NCBI GenBank assembly: GCA_934278005.1
Contig: CAKQWG010000045.1
Span: forward strand, 1 to 20,964
Length of the DNA stretch: 20,964 nucleotides
Source of the DNA: an uncultured Pirellulaceae bacterium
GTDB taxonomy: Bacteria > Planctomycetota > Planctomycetia > Pirellulales > Pirellulaceae
Direction of reading: 5' to 3'
Positions 8,174 through 16,421 of the stretch are shown here, piece by piece. Position numbers and translations under genes: made by a program. Within the stretch, counting starts at the first letter, position 1. The number at the start of each line of letters is the position of its first letter. Below the pieces are notes generated by a model that worked only from the letters and a program-made list of their open reading frames with translations, ran no database searches and was not told the origin of the DNA.

Positions 8174-9499
8174 TTATTGCCAACGATACTCGGCGGCATG
8201 TGAGGCTGGCCTGGCTACCCGCACGCACCAGTCGGAACGCAGCTCGGACAAGCTCGCGGCGTATGCCTGAGCCAGGGCCTGGCTTTCTACGAAACCAAAG
8301 ACGGTCGGCCCCCAACTGCTTTGGCCAACCCCGCGCAGTCCAATGCGACGAGCGCACTGCACTGCAGCGGCAACGTCTGGGCCGTTGTACAATCCGCCTT
8401 GAAAGCGGCTGAAGAGCTGTCCTGCCAACTCCATGTACTGGTCCAGACAGTGGGTGAAGTCGTTGAAGCTGTGGGGCTTGGAAGCCAAGCTCATCGCCTC
8501 CTCAGCCAGACTCAACATGTCGTTTCGATGAGGGTTAGGCAGCGACTCGAGTTCGGCCATCCACTGCGTTTCCTGCGCCCCGGATACTTCCTGACGATTC
8601 TGCGGTACGATCAAAACCACCCGCCACTGGCTGGCAACGGGCGTGCTTTGACATGCCAACGGCCGTCCCCCTGCACAGAGCCCAGGTGAAAGATGAGTCT
8701 CCTGAGCAAGGCTGGCCGGATAGCCGCGATCCAGAATCAGTCCGCCATGCAAAAACCCGAATAGGCCAATAGCCGAGCGAAGTCCGCGGCCGGCGGCCTT
8801 AGTTAACCACTGAGTCGAATTTAGCGGCTGTGCTGTGAACGCCGATCGCCAGTGCTGAGCCTGAGAAGCGGGTGCGTGTTCAGTTGTTCCATGGTCTGAA
8901 GGCCAGTCCTCGGGGAAGCCTTCGGCCTGCCCGCCACGGACGAACAATTCCAGCCCGGCGGCCACGGCGCACGCCAGCTGAGTCCCAGCCCCTAGACCAC
9001 TGTGCATGGGCAACGCTTTGATTAAGCGTATTTGACATTCTGCCGCTTGGGCTGCATTCGTCGCCTGCTCAAAGACGGGGTGCTGCTGCACTACTGTGGA
9101 CATCCGCCGCTGATACTCCAATGTCAACTTGGCCCGCTCACCGCGACTCAAGACTCTGGCCAATTCGACCTGGGATGCATCCACGCTCGTAGGGCCGCGC
9201 AGCGAAGTCATGCCTGACGTCACGCCGGATGCCATGCTTGAGGGAGAGTTGCCGGGCGAATTGCCGAAAGTATTAACCGACGCAAAGTGAGTTGTGTTGC
9301 AGCCGCTTGCGGTGAAGTCGCACGGTGCGCGGCCCGCCGTAGAGTAGCTCGCATCTGAATGAGGCCTGGCAAAGCTAAGCTCGAATCCGGGCTCGTCCAG
9401 CATCATCCCCAGACCCGCATATCGCAACGGCTCCTCGGCGGCCAACTCCATCAGCCCAAAATGCAGGCGACAGCCAGTACGAAGGTGAAGTACTCTCAT
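8174..9499 (-). CDS. Beta-ribofuranosylaminobenzene 5'-phosphate (beta-RFAP) synthase
   Basis: A 441-residue GHMP-superfamily enzyme matching beta-RFAP synthase (MptG in archaea). That enzyme joins 4-aminobenzoate (or 4-hydroxybenzoate) to PRPP with loss of CO2 and pyrophosphate, the first committed step to tetrahydromethanopterin. Diagnostic parts are the N-terminal RTGCRLHFGLMEL (7-19), the glycine-rich LPMHSGLGAGTQLACAVA (163-180), GLFGFLHGGLILDRG (245-259), and the C-terminal GVGQSSWGPTVFGFV (390-404). It is longer than usual (family about 320-350) because of polar inserts at about 48-108 and 192-228. I chose ATG 9499, which overlaps the upstream stop codon as ATGA; the frame extends further upstream but only through another gene. 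In bacteria this cofactor serves formaldehyde/C1 oxidation. Confidence 0.9.
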   Translation of the reverse strand: MRVLHLRTGCRLHFGLMELAAEEPLRYAGLGMMLDEPGFELSFARPHSDASYSTAGRAPCDFTASGCNTTHFASVNTFGNSPGNSPSSMASGVTSGMTSLRGPTSVDASQVELARVLSRGERAKLTLEYQRRMSTVVQQHPVFEQATNAAQAAECQIRLIKALPMHSGLGAGTQLACAVAAGLELFVRGGQAEGFPEDWPSDHGTTEHAPASQAQHWRSAFTAQPLNSTQWLTKAAGRGLRSAIGLFGFLHGGLILDRGYPASLAQETHLSPGLCAGGRPLACQSTPVASQWRVVLIVPQNRQEVSGAQETQWMAELESLPNPHRNDMLSLAEEAMSLASKPHSFNDFTHCLDQYMELAGQLFSRFQGGLYNGPDVAAAVQCARRIGLRGVGQSSWGPTVFGFVESQALAQAYAASLSELRSDWCVRVARPASHAAEYRWQ

Positions 9500-10083
9500 A
9501 GCGGATGGCCATTTGCCTGGAAAAAATCTCGCAACAGCTGCCAAGCCTGCAACTCGCGCTCGCCGGCTGTCTTGCCGATCGTCACGTCGAAACTCTGCAA
9601 GTCGTCCTTGAGCTCGCACGGCTCGAGTAAATGGATACGGCTGGCCAGTATGGTCGCTTCGAGTATCGCATGTTTGGCTCGATTCCATCCCCAGAACGGC
9701 CGCTGTACAGCTTGGCTCAAGAGCTGCGCCTGGGCCTCGCTGCGTGCTTGGCTCGTATCCCACTGGGTAACTTTTAGATGGTACCAATGGCAGGCTGTGG
9801 GGATTGTCCATCCCACACTTTGAGCAAAACCTTCGCTTCCGCTGCGCAGTGGTTCAAACTTCAGGCTGGTCGGCAGACCCAGGGCCGCCTCCACCACCGG
9901 GAGCACGTCATCGATCACATGAAAAACGCAATCGGCGTTGGCTTGTAGATAGCGAAAGGTGGTGGAGCTGGCAAACGGGCGCAACGTCCATTGTCGCAGG
10001 TCAACATCTACTACTGGACCCATTGGGGCGACATGCGGAGTGCCCTCTGGGGAGGTTGTGGTCAGCAGGCCTTCGATAATCAC
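9496..10083 (-). CDS. DUF447 family protein, probable H4MPT-pathway flavin-binding protein
   Basis: 195 residues beginning MIIEGLLTTTSPEGTPHVAPMGPVV, the hallmark of the DUF447 family, which has a split-barrel fold related to FMN-binding proteins. The family is found in methanogens and in bacteria with tetrahydromethanopterin-linked C1 genes. Its exact reaction is not settled to my knowledge. Residues 37-60 (SSTTFRYLQANADCVFHVIDDV) fit a flavin-binding barrel edge, and the C-terminal half is helical. The start is a GTG (10083) that overlaps the stop codon of the upstream hydrolase as GTGA. Its own stop overlaps the start of beta-RFAP synthase as ATGA. These two 4-bp overlaps strongly suggest coupled translation and shared function. 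Confidence 0.85.
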   Translation of the reverse strand: MIIEGLLTTTSPEGTPHVAPMGPVVDVDLRQWTLRPFASSTTFRYLQANADCVFHVIDDVLPVVEAALGLPTSLKFEPLRSGSEGFAQSVGWTIPTACHWYHLKVTQWDTSQARSEAQAQLLSQAVQRPFWGWNRAKHAILEATILASRIHLLEPCELKDDLQSFDVTIGKTAGERELQAWQLLRDFFQANGHPL

Positions 10084-10970
10084 CGTCCCAGCTCCTGCGC
10101 TTTGGGACCCGTGTGCAAGCCCTGCGACTGTTCGTTCGCTCGCACCGCTTGATGAATAAAGTCCACATAGCGGGATATAACTGTGTCGCGGTGCAAACTG
10201 CGAAATGGGTCGTGCAACTCAGCGTCAAGGACGACCAGCTGACAGCGCTCGCCGGCGCGCCGCGCGAACTGGACGGATGCCTCACAACTCGTCATGTAAT
10301 CGGACGTCCCGTGACTCAGCAGCAGCGGTGCTCGCAAGCGGTCGGCATGTTGCAAGGCCCACTGGCCGCTATCGACTAGGCCTGCGCCCAGCCGCAAGCT
10401 CATTTGGTTGTGGAACAATTCGTCATCGCGCAGCATCTGTTGCTCTACCGGATCGCTCATCAATCGCTCCGCCACGATCTGCGAATAGAGTTTTAAGTTG
10501 GGCGCAATTCGCAGCAAGCACCGCGCAAGCCAGATGGCGGTCGGCGAAACGGGCGTCGCCTTCTCCAGCATTGGGCTGGACGAGATGACATAGCCAGGCT
10601 CGGCAGCTTCACGCAAAGCAACGTTGATGACTAGATTGCCTCCCATGCTGTGACCGAATAAGACGGTAGGCACCTCGGGGTGCTGCGTGCGATTCCACCG
10701 GAGAAAGTCACTGATGTCTGATAGCAGAGATTGGTATGAGCGGATTGTGCCTCGCGATTCCGGGCTGCGGCCGTGCCCCTGCTGATCAAAAGCCGAGGCG
10801 GAAAACCCAGCTTCGACGAACCGCGAGGCCAGCGGCGCATAGCGTCCGCCGTGCTCGCCTAAGCCATGAATGATGGCCACGTTGGCATGGGGTGCCCGGT
10901 CGGGATGCCAAGTGTGAATGAATTTTGATTGGCCGGGAGAAATATCCAGCCACTGCGCCGTTGTTTTCAT
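10080..10970 (-). CDS. Alpha/beta hydrolase, monoacylglycerol lipase/lysophospholipase-like
   Basis: A 296-residue serine hydrolase of the Hydrolase_4 (S33-like) group. The oxyanion-loop motif IIHGLGEHGGRY (33-44) is typical of monoacylglycerol lipases and lysophospholipases. The nucleophile is Ser108 in FGHSMGG, the acid is probably Asp224 (HGTSDYMT) and the base His253 (AELHDPF). No signal peptide is visible, so the enzyme is likely cytoplasmic. It would cleave ester bonds of small lipids or a related substrate; the true substrate is unknown. Its stop codon overlaps the GTG start of the DUF447 gene, and its own start lies 44 bp after the rod-binding gene, with no terminator between. Coupling to C1-cofactor genes is unexpected for a lipase, so a role in that pathway or simple operon hitch-hiking are both possible. 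Confidence 0.88.
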   Translation of the reverse strand: MKTTAQWLDISPGQSKFIHTWHPDRAPHANVAIIHGLGEHGGRYAPLASRFVEAGFSASAFDQQGHGRSPESRGTIRSYQSLLSDISDFLRWNRTQHPEVPTVLFGHSMGGNLVINVALREAAEPGYVISSSPMLEKATPVSPTAIWLARCLLRIAPNLKLYSQIVAERLMSDPVEQQMLRDDELFHNQMSLRLGAGLVDSGQWALQHADRLRAPLLLSHGTSDYMTSCEASVQFARRAGERCQLVVLDAELHDPFRSLHRDTVISRYVDFIHQAVRANEQSQGLHTGPKAQELGR

Positions 10971-11014
10971 GGACTGAATTGTAACCGACAGCAGGGGCTA
11001 CTGCCCAGTCAGGT

Positions 11015-11428
11015 CTACGCGCCTCGTTTGAGCATGAACAGCTCGTACATGGGGTTGGCAATCTGCTCGGCACTAGAATCGCTGAGCGTCTCAGAGAGCA
11101 CCTGGTCGAACTGACCCTGGAAAATTTCTTCTGCTCGGCCACCGTGAAAATATTTTGAGGGCTGCTGCGTAGTGCGGAAGGCTTTGATCATCTCACCAAA
11201 GAAAGTCTGTCCGACAAAGTCCTGAAAGGCATCCTTCAAATCATTCTGTGCCGGGCCGGACGTTGTCGGCAAGCTCAATTGCGCGGGAGCTTCAACCGAG
11301 GAGGCCGCCTCCGAACCATGGCGCACAGTACTTAGGAAATCCGGCAGCGGCGGATGCTGAGTATTCAAGGGGAGCGGCAGCGATCCGAGTGGTGCTGTCT
11401 GATTCGTGTGTCGCGGTGTGATATGCAT
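11015..11428 (-). CDS. flgJ: FlgJ-type flagellar rod-binding protein (rod domain only)
   Basis: 137 residues. The first 60 are Pro/Ser-rich and poorly ordered; the rest (about 62-133) matches the rod-binding domain of FlgJ, with FVGQTFFGEMIKAFRTTQ and a terminal EQIANPMYELFML. FlgJ caps the growing rod in the periplasm. In gamma-proteobacteria it also carries a C-terminal peptidoglycan hydrolase domain, absent here, so the cell must open the wall with a separate enzyme. It lies at the end of the flgF-G-A-H-I-J series, 125 bp after flgI, and that gap contains a palindromic repeat element. Confidence 0.85.
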   Translation of the reverse strand: MHITPRHTNQTAPLGSLPLPLNTQHPPLPDFLSTVRHGSEAASSVEAPAQLSLPTTSGPAQNDLKDAFQDFVGQTFFGEMIKAFRTTQQPSKYFHGGRAEEIFQGQFDQVLSETLSDSSAEQIANPMYELFMLKRGA

Positions 11429-11470
11429 CGTGCTCGGTAGGGTGTGAGGTGAGCGGTGGCGTCGTGCACT

Positions 11471-11540
11471 TAGCCCAGAGGGTTATACACGCAATTAGCC
11501 CAGAGGACGAAATTTCTCTGCCGGTGGCGTCAGCCACCGG
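11471..11540. repeat. REP-like palindromic element between flgI and flgJ (copy A)
   Basis: Two direct copies of TAGCCCAGAGG (11471-11481 and 11496-11506) are followed by TTTCTCTG and a perfect 8-bp palindrome CCGGTGGC-gtca-GCCACCGG (11521-11540). The same arrangement recurs between flgG and flgA (14761-14827). The hairpin lies 13 bp after the flgI stop codon and could stabilise or attenuate the operon mRNA. Confidence 0.75.
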
Positions 11541-11553
11541 AGGTCAGCGGTTT

Positions 11554-12687
11554 CTAATCAAAGATAACTTCTCCGTACAAGTCACCGTTGCGGTCGAGCG
11601 TGCGGATAATTGCGATGACGTCCGCGGTGGCTACATTCAACCCGTTGAGCGCATCGACCAAGTTCTTGAGCTTTGCGCGCGGCTGTCGCGGGGATTCGGT
11701 ATCGACGGCAGCAAAGCCACCTTGCACGGGGCGCGCATCGATCGTTAGATTCTTATGATTGATCGCCACCGGGCTGATCAGTACATCTTCGCCAATAACG
11801 ATGACCCCCTCGCGCTCATTGATGACCACGCGTTTGGGCTTTTTGACTTGTGCTAGCGGGATGTCCAGCAGCAGTGAAACAAACTGTACCTGCTGATCTT
11901 CATAGGCTGGCGGTATGCCGACTTCGATGTGCAGCTGGTCTATTGCCTTGGCGATGACCCACGTGTCCGAGGCTCCCTGGCCTGCCGACAGACCCGATTG
12001 ATTGAGTTGATTGATAGCGTCCTGGATCTCCACGGCGGTCGAGAAACTAGCGATATCGCGGTCGAGTATGAGTGTGATTTTGCCCTCGCTGGAGAATCCG
12101 TTAGTAATCGAAGTCTCCATCTTGCATCCGTTGAAGATGGTGCCTTCGGTGGGCTGACTCGCATCGGCCACAGAGATTCTGCCCTGGGCCAGCGCGTAGA
12201 CGTTGGTGTCGTCAGAGCGCGGACCGTAGAGGTGCGCCAGCACCAGTCGGCCACCAACGAGACTCTTGGCACTGGTCGCGCTAACGGAGCAGTTTAGTAG
12301 GTCGCCCTGCTGCGCGCCGGCAGCAGGAACCTTGGCTGTGACCAGCACCGCAGCGATATTGCGCATGTCCTTCATCTCAGCCAGGACCGGCAGTCCCTGG
12401 CCATCACGCTGGATGTTGGCTCCCAAGCTGAGCATCAAGTTAGCCAGCGCTCGCGTGGTAGGGTCAACCTTCTCATCGCCCGTGCCGCGTAGGCCCACGA
12501 CCAGCCCGACTCCTTGGAGCGTGTTTTCTTCCTGGCCTTTCAAGCGACAAATATCCCGCAGTCGCAGTTGATCGTCCGCTTTCGCTTCACCGGGTGGCAG
12601 CATCGCGAGGCACAGCGCGGCGATCACCAGGCTCAGCGGCCGGATGCCGCTAGAGAGTTTCGAAAATAGTGCGCGTGTCGAAAGCAT
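11554..12687 (-). CDS. flgI: Flagellar P-ring protein FlgI
   Basis: A 377-residue exported protein forming the ring around the rod in the peptidoglycan layer. A signal peptide (PLSLVIAALCLAMLPPGEAKA-DD, cleavage near residue 37) is followed by LRLRDICRLKGQEENTLQGVGLVVGLRGTGD, the family's N-terminal signature. Further matches are NIAAVLVTAKVPA, GDLLNCSVSATSAKSLVGGRLVLAHLYG and the C-terminal DLVDALNGLNVATADVIAIIRTLDRNGDLYGEVI region. Length matches the family (about 365). It starts 12 bp after the flgH stop codon. The presence of P- and L-ring genes shows an envelope with an outer membrane. Confidence 0.97.
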   Translation of the reverse strand: MLSTRALFSKLSSGIRPLSLVIAALCLAMLPPGEAKADDQLRLRDICRLKGQEENTLQGVGLVVGLRGTGDEKVDPTTRALANLMLSLGANIQRDGQGLPVLAEMKDMRNIAAVLVTAKVPAAGAQQGDLLNCSVSATSAKSLVGGRLVLAHLYGPRSDDTNVYALAQGRISVADASQPTEGTIFNGCKMETSITNGFSSEGKITLILDRDIASFSTAVEIQDAINQLNQSGLSAGQGASDTWVIAKAIDQLHIEVGIPPAYEDQQVQFVSLLLDIPLAQVKKPKRVVINEREGVIVIGEDVLISPVAINHKNLTIDARPVQGGFAAVDTESPRQPRAKLKNLVDALNGLNVATADVIAIIRTLDRNGDLYGEVIFD

Positions 12688-12699
12688 GCTCGATAGTTT

Positions 12700-13581
12700 C
12701 TAAAACGGTTGTACTATGCTGAAGATGGATGCGAGCCAGCCGCGGCGATAGCCATCGCGAGCTTGCCCGGTTTCGCGTTTATCAATCTTCAGATTGATGA
12801 TGTCGCGGCTGAGCACGACGTTGTCAGGGCCGATAGCCGAATCTTGACATTCGCCGCTGAGCGAGACTTGCCAACGGTTATCATTTGAGGTCATTGTTTT
12901 ATGGGCCTCTAGCACGATGCGGCCGTTGGGGCGAATGTCTGCGATTTCAGCCGAGATGTTAAAGACCAGCGACTCGCGCGTCTGTACGGTCGAGTTAGCG
13001 CGATAGGTCTGATCGGTTTTACCTTTCACACGCGGTTCTCCCGAGCTCATCGGGGCCGGGGTGAGAGATCCGCCATCGAAACCAATCCAGTCCTCAAGCA
13101 CAGCGTCGTAGATGGCGTTCTTGCGCTGCTGGGCAATGCCTTCGGCCATCATCCGAGCTGTTTCGTCGACTCGGATCTGCACCACATCGTGCACGCGCAG
13201 CACCTTAGCCGGCAGCGGTGCTTGATAGGTTCGTGGTGGAGCCATTGTCCCTGCGTAGCCAGGGCTGCCGATGTTTCCGCGTGGCAGGTAATTCCCGCCA
13301 GACGGTGCGAGCAACTGGGGCTGATACTGGACTTGAGGTTGGTACTGGTTCTGAGCCTCCGCGGGATTGTTCTGGAAATCCGTAGCAGCGGCCGAGTCTG
13401 CATAGGCAGCCGCCGTGGCGTAATTGGCGGCGGCACGAGCCGGATTGGCTGGCTGATGAAACAGACTGCTCTGCTGAGCCGACGCCGACGGTAGACCGAT
13501 ACAGCCGAGCATGAGCCAGCTGGCCAGTGGCGTAAGCTTCCAGCTGGCGAACCCAGTTGATTTAACCGCGCGATATTTCAT
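12700..13581 (-). CDS. flgH: Flagellar L-ring protein FlgH, with long Gln/Ala-rich linker
   Basis: 293 residues, compared with about 230 for typical FlgH. FlgH forms the outer-membrane ring of the basal body. The conserved domain runs from about residue 124 ([19 protein letters not shown]) to the end, with the [31 protein letters not shown] region and [13 protein letters not shown] near the C-terminus. Between the signal peptide and this domain lies a roughly 85-residue Ala/Asn/Gln/Pro-rich linker, including the repeat [11 protein letters not shown] (79-89). The signal peptide ends in PSASA-QQ, which fits signal peptidase I. A Cys at 27 lies in WLMLGC, a poor lipobox, so lipid attachment is uncertain. 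It sits 7 bp after flgA. Confidence 0.93.
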   Translation of the reverse strand: MKYRAVKSTGFASWKLTPLASWLMLGCIGLPSASAQQSSLFHQPANPARAAANYATAAAYADSAAATDFQNNPAEAQNQYQPQVQYQPQLLAPSGGNYLPRGNIGSPGYAGTMAPPRTYQAPLPAKVLRVHDVVQIRVDETARMMAEGIAQQRKNAIYDAVLEDWIGFDGGSLTPAPMSSGEPRVKGKTDQTYRANSTVQTRESLVFNISAEIADIRPNGRIVLEAHKTMTSNDNRWQVSLSGECQDSAIGPDNVVLSRDIINLKIDKRETGQARDGYRRGWLASIFSIVQPF

Positions 13582-13588
13582 TGTCTAC

Positions 13589-14731
13589 TTATCTTTCTAG
13601 ACCGCCGCGTGCGCTAACGGCCGCGACGCGGACTTTCAGGGGAGCGATGATGGTGGCCAGCATGCGATGTCTGTTAGGAATTGTTTCGATATCGATCAAC
13701 TCGCCCACAGCTCCGCTGCCCAGCGAGCGGGCCATGGTGCGTACCGACACGCCCCCAGAGACCGACTCGACTTCGACCAACTCGTTGCGACCAATTACGG
13801 TTGGCGCCCCGACCACGTCACTGGCGATGGGCAAGCCTGTACTGATGCTGCGTTTGAGCTGTTTGCCGATTAGCTTCTCCATATCGACAAAGTATTTGGC
13901 GGGATCCTCGCCCGACCGCTGCTGCAGCGGTGCCAGTTCTAGCGCCTCTGCTGTGAGCACCTCATCGCGCCGCAGCGGGCGTCTGGCGACAACTACCATG
14001 GGCGGCAATTCGACCTGGGCCTCGATGGGAACGTTCACGATGCGGTCTCGGTCTTTGATTTGCAATACGAATTCTTGCTGACCAAGCCATGGCTCTTGGC
14101 CTCCACCGATGCCGACAATATTGCGACGAATGCGGATGACGTCGGCCAGTTTGGCGGGGACCTTGGCCACGATTCGCCAATCGGTACGCTCGCCCGTTTT
14201 GAGCTCAAGGTATTCTGCGATGGCTTGAGCGACGAGCTGCTCGGCCAGCTGGACCGTGCGGGTCTGCACAAAGGCGGGTTCGATACTGGCACTGATCGGG
14301 TTGGGGCCAGGCGCCATCCGCTGCAGGTCAACTTGCGTCGCGCCGGACCAACGCAGGCCACTTGGTTGCAAGCCATGCAGTTCCAAGTGTTGCAACACGT
14401 CTCGGCTGTGCCAGGTCTGACTGTCATTTTCGCGCGGCGACGGCCCGAGTGGCAGCTGTAGGGCCTTTTCCAGTGAGGGGCTATTTCCCGCAAGCACTTC
14501 GACGAGGTCACCTAGCCGCACGACATTTTCGGTCGTCCGCGGGCTCTCGGCAAACCGCAGCACAACTTGCTCAGCTGCGGAGGCCAACGGCCAAGCGGGA
14601 GATGTGAAGTAGACAACTGCTAGTGCTAGTGCGACCGCGATCCGGCAACGAGACTGTCGCGCGCGTGTGGCAGCAGTCTTACTGCGCGCAAGGATTCGAA
14701 GAGTTGTGAGCAGTGACATCAAAATTGACAT
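13589..14731 (-). CDS. flgA: Flagellar basal body P-ring formation chaperone FlgA
   Basis: A 380-residue exported protein needed to assemble FlgI into the P ring. A long N-terminus leads into a signal peptide (IAVALALAVVYFTSPAWPLASAA, about 31-53). The SAF-like domain at about 246-308 (VVARRPLRRDEVLTAEALELAPL, then YFVDMEKLIGKQLKRSISTGLPI) and the C-terminal beta domain (GRNELVEVESVSGGVSVRTMARSLGSGAVGELIDIE) define FlgA. It is longer than the E. coli protein (about 220) because of the N-terminal half, as in other FlgA proteins of two-domain type. ATG 14731 and ATG 14719 are both possible; neither has a clear ribosome site. FlgA lies between flgG and flgH, next to the ring genes it serves. Confidence 0.92.
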   Translation of the reverse strand: MSILMSLLTTLRILARSKTAATRARQSRCRIAVALALAVVYFTSPAWPLASAAEQVVLRFAESPRTTENVVRLGDLVEVLAGNSPSLEKALQLPLGPSPRENDSQTWHSRDVLQHLELHGLQPSGLRWSGATQVDLQRMAPGPNPISASIEPAFVQTRTVQLAEQLVAQAIAEYLELKTGERTDWRIVAKVPAKLADVIRIRRNIVGIGGGQEPWLGQQEFVLQIKDRDRIVNVPIEAQVELPPMVVVARRPLRRDEVLTAEALELAPLQQRSGEDPAKYFVDMEKLIGKQLKRSISTGLPIASDVVGAPTVIGRNELVEVESVSGGVSVRTMARSLGSGAVGELIDIETIPNRHRMLATIIAPLKVRVAAVSARGGLER

Positions 14732-14760
14732 GCGACTAACATTGGTTGAGTACGGCTCGC

Positions 14761-14827
14761 TCTGCCCGGAGGGCTATCTGCTAAGCCCGGAGGTCGATAC
14801 ATCTCTGCCGGCGGCGTGAGCCACCGG
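14761..14827. repeat. REP-like palindromic element between flgG and flgA (copy B)
   Basis: Two direct copies of GCCCGGAGG (14764-14772 and 14785-14793) are followed by ATCTCTG and an 8-bp palindrome CCGGCGGC-gtga-GCCACCGG (14808-14827) with one mismatch. It is homologous to copy A in order, orientation and sequence, with a 21-bp rather than 25-bp period between the direct repeats. It lies 15 bp after the flgG stop codon. Confidence 0.75.
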
Positions 14828-14842
14828 ATTTTAGCGCTAATT

Positions 14843-15646
14843 TTAGCGACGCAAGTTGGAGATCAGCTGCATGAGTTGATCGCCGGCCTGCACCGCCTGG
14901 GAGTTGAGTTCAAAACCGCGCTGGGTGGTAATGAGGTCGATCAACTCCTGCACGGGCTCGACGTTGGAAGCTTCAAGCGCACGCTGCCGAACTGTCCCTA
15001 GTCCGTTGGTCCCGGGGTCGGCAGGAATCGCCGTACTGCTAGCGTCGGTTTGTTGGTACAGGTTCTCGCCGACTTTAGCTAGTCCATCGGGATTGATAAA
15101 TTGTGCCAATTGCAGCTGGCCGATTTGGGTAAACTGCAACTCGCCGGGCTGTCGCGTAAGGACTTGTCCGTTAGCGGTGATCTGCACGCCCGATGTGTTG
15201 GGAGGGATGGTGATCGGCGGCTCGAGTGGTCGACCCGTCTGAGCCGAACCAATGACCAGCGTGCCGTCAGCGTTGATGTCCAAGTTGCCCGACCGCGTAT
15301 ACATGGTGGTTTGCGTGAGCGGATCGAGGACTTGCAGGAAGCCGTTTCCCTCGATGGCCAGATCCAGTTCCCGTCCGGTGTCTTGGATGGCTCCCTGGCG
15401 AAAGTCTTTTTGAGTGCTCTGCACGCGCGTTCCCAAGCCGACCTGCGTACCGGTGGGCGCGGGCAGTTGGTTGGAATCCAATGTGCCGGGATAGACGTCA
15501 TTGCGATACAACAGATCCTCAAAGTTGGCTCGGTCTTTTTTGAATGCGGTGGTATTGATGTTAGCCAAATTATTGGCGATCACATCCAATTTGGTTTGCA
15601 TCGCGTCCATGCCAGTGGCCGCAGTGTAAAGCGTTTGTACGCTCAT
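14843..15646 (-). CDS. flgG: Flagellar distal rod protein FlgG
   Basis: A 267-residue rod protein exported by the flagellar type III system, so no signal peptide. The N-terminal rod motif (LYTAATGMDAMQTKLDVIANNLANINTTAFKK), the core (DFRQGAIQDTGRELDLAIEGNGFLQV) and the C-terminal VEPVQELIDLITTQRGFELNSQAVQAGDQLMQ are all typical of FlgG at the usual length (about 260). FlgG forms the distal rod that passes through the P and L rings. Its start has AGGAT 8 nt upstream. It follows flgF by 19 bp and is separated from flgA by 111 bp containing a palindromic repeat element. Confidence 0.97.
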   Translation of the reverse strand: MSVQTLYTAATGMDAMQTKLDVIANNLANINTTAFKKDRANFEDLLYRNDVYPGTLDSNQLPAPTGTQVGLGTRVQSTQKDFRQGAIQDTGRELDLAIEGNGFLQVLDPLTQTTMYTRSGNLDINADGTLVIGSAQTGRPLEPPITIPPNTSGVQITANGQVLTRQPGELQFTQIGQLQLAQFINPDGLAKVGENLYQQTDASSTAIPADPGTNGLGTVRQRALEASNVEPVQELIDLITTQRGFELNSQAVQAGDQLMQLISNLRR

Positions 15647-15665
15647 GAAATTTTATCCTGTCGGT

Positions 15666-16421
15666 TTAGCTTTGGCGTAACATGCGACCGATGAGTTGCC
15701 CCACCGAATCGTCTTGGGTCTGAATCATACGAATGTTCGCTTCGTACACGCGTGAGGCCTCGATCAATTGCATCATGGCGCCGGTGGGTTCAACACTGGA
15801 TGTCTCCAGTGCGCCACTGACGATCGAGCGTTTATTGTTAGGCACCTCGCTAACTGGCGTCAGCGACTCGAACAGGTTCTCGCCGACGCGTGAAAGATCG
15901 CCTAGGGCTCGGGGTTTGACCAACATGACCTGCTGCCGCTCGCCGGCTTGTATGATGGAGCCATCGTCGCTGACTTCATAGTGCAGTGCCGGGTTGATGG
16001 TTATGGGGCCGCCGGCGGTGCTGCGAACCGCGTCACCGTTGGCAGTTACCAGGGTTCCGGAGGAATCGAACAGGAAGTTTCCGGAACGTGTGAGCAATTG
16101 CTTGCCATCGTGTGTCACGGAAAAGAAACTATCGCCATCGCTGAGAGCTAGATCGGTGCGGTTGCCGGTGTGTCGCACGGCACCTTGGCTGAATTGAGTC
16201 ACCGTGGGTTTTATGCCCACACCGCCGCTTATATCATCCACCGTGCCAGAGCCGGGCACAGCTGTGCCGTCTTCGATGGCCTGCGACGGTCGGCTCTGAA
16301 GCATCGCCATATGTGGTTTGAAGCCGGGCGTATTGATGTTCGCCAAGTTGTGGCTCAAAACTTCAAGCCGATGGCTTTGCACATTGGCTCCCGCAGCGGA
16401 AAGGTACAGTCCGTAGGACAT
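15666..16421 (-). CDS. flgF: Flagellar rod protein FlgF-like (hook-basal body protein)
   Basis: 251 residues, type III-exported. The N-terminal rod signature is present (LYLSAAGANVQSHRLEVLSHNLANINTPGFKPHM), as are the central FSQGAVRHTGNRTDLALSDGDSFFSV and the C-terminal SGALETSSVEPTGAMMQLIEASRVYEANIRMIQTQD motif. It is the paralogue upstream of flgG, which is the position of flgF in other bacteria, and it is more diverged from consensus than FlgG. It is the first flagellar gene of the run here. flgB, flgC, fliE and hook genes are not in this window. The 124-bp gap before it holds no clear promoter. Confidence 0.93.
   Translation of the reverse strand: MSYGLYLSAAGANVQSHRLEVLSHNLANINTPGFKPHMAMLQSRPSQAIEDGTAVPGSGTVDDISGGVGIKPTVTQFSQGAVRHTGNRTDLALSDGDSFFSVTHDGKQLLTRSGNFLFDSSGTLVTANGDAVRSTAGGPITINPALHYEVSDDGSIIQAGERQQVMLVKPRALGDLSRVGENLFESLTPVSEVPNNKRSIVSGALETSSVEPTGAMMQLIEASRVYEANIRMIQTQDDSVGQLIGRMLRQS

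Noticed and set aside
9500..9811. Upstream extension of the beta-RFAP synthase frame (about 104 more residues)
   Set aside because: The extension lies entirely inside the DUF447 gene in another frame and has no family similarity. ATG 9499 gives the conserved N-terminus and an ATGA overlap.
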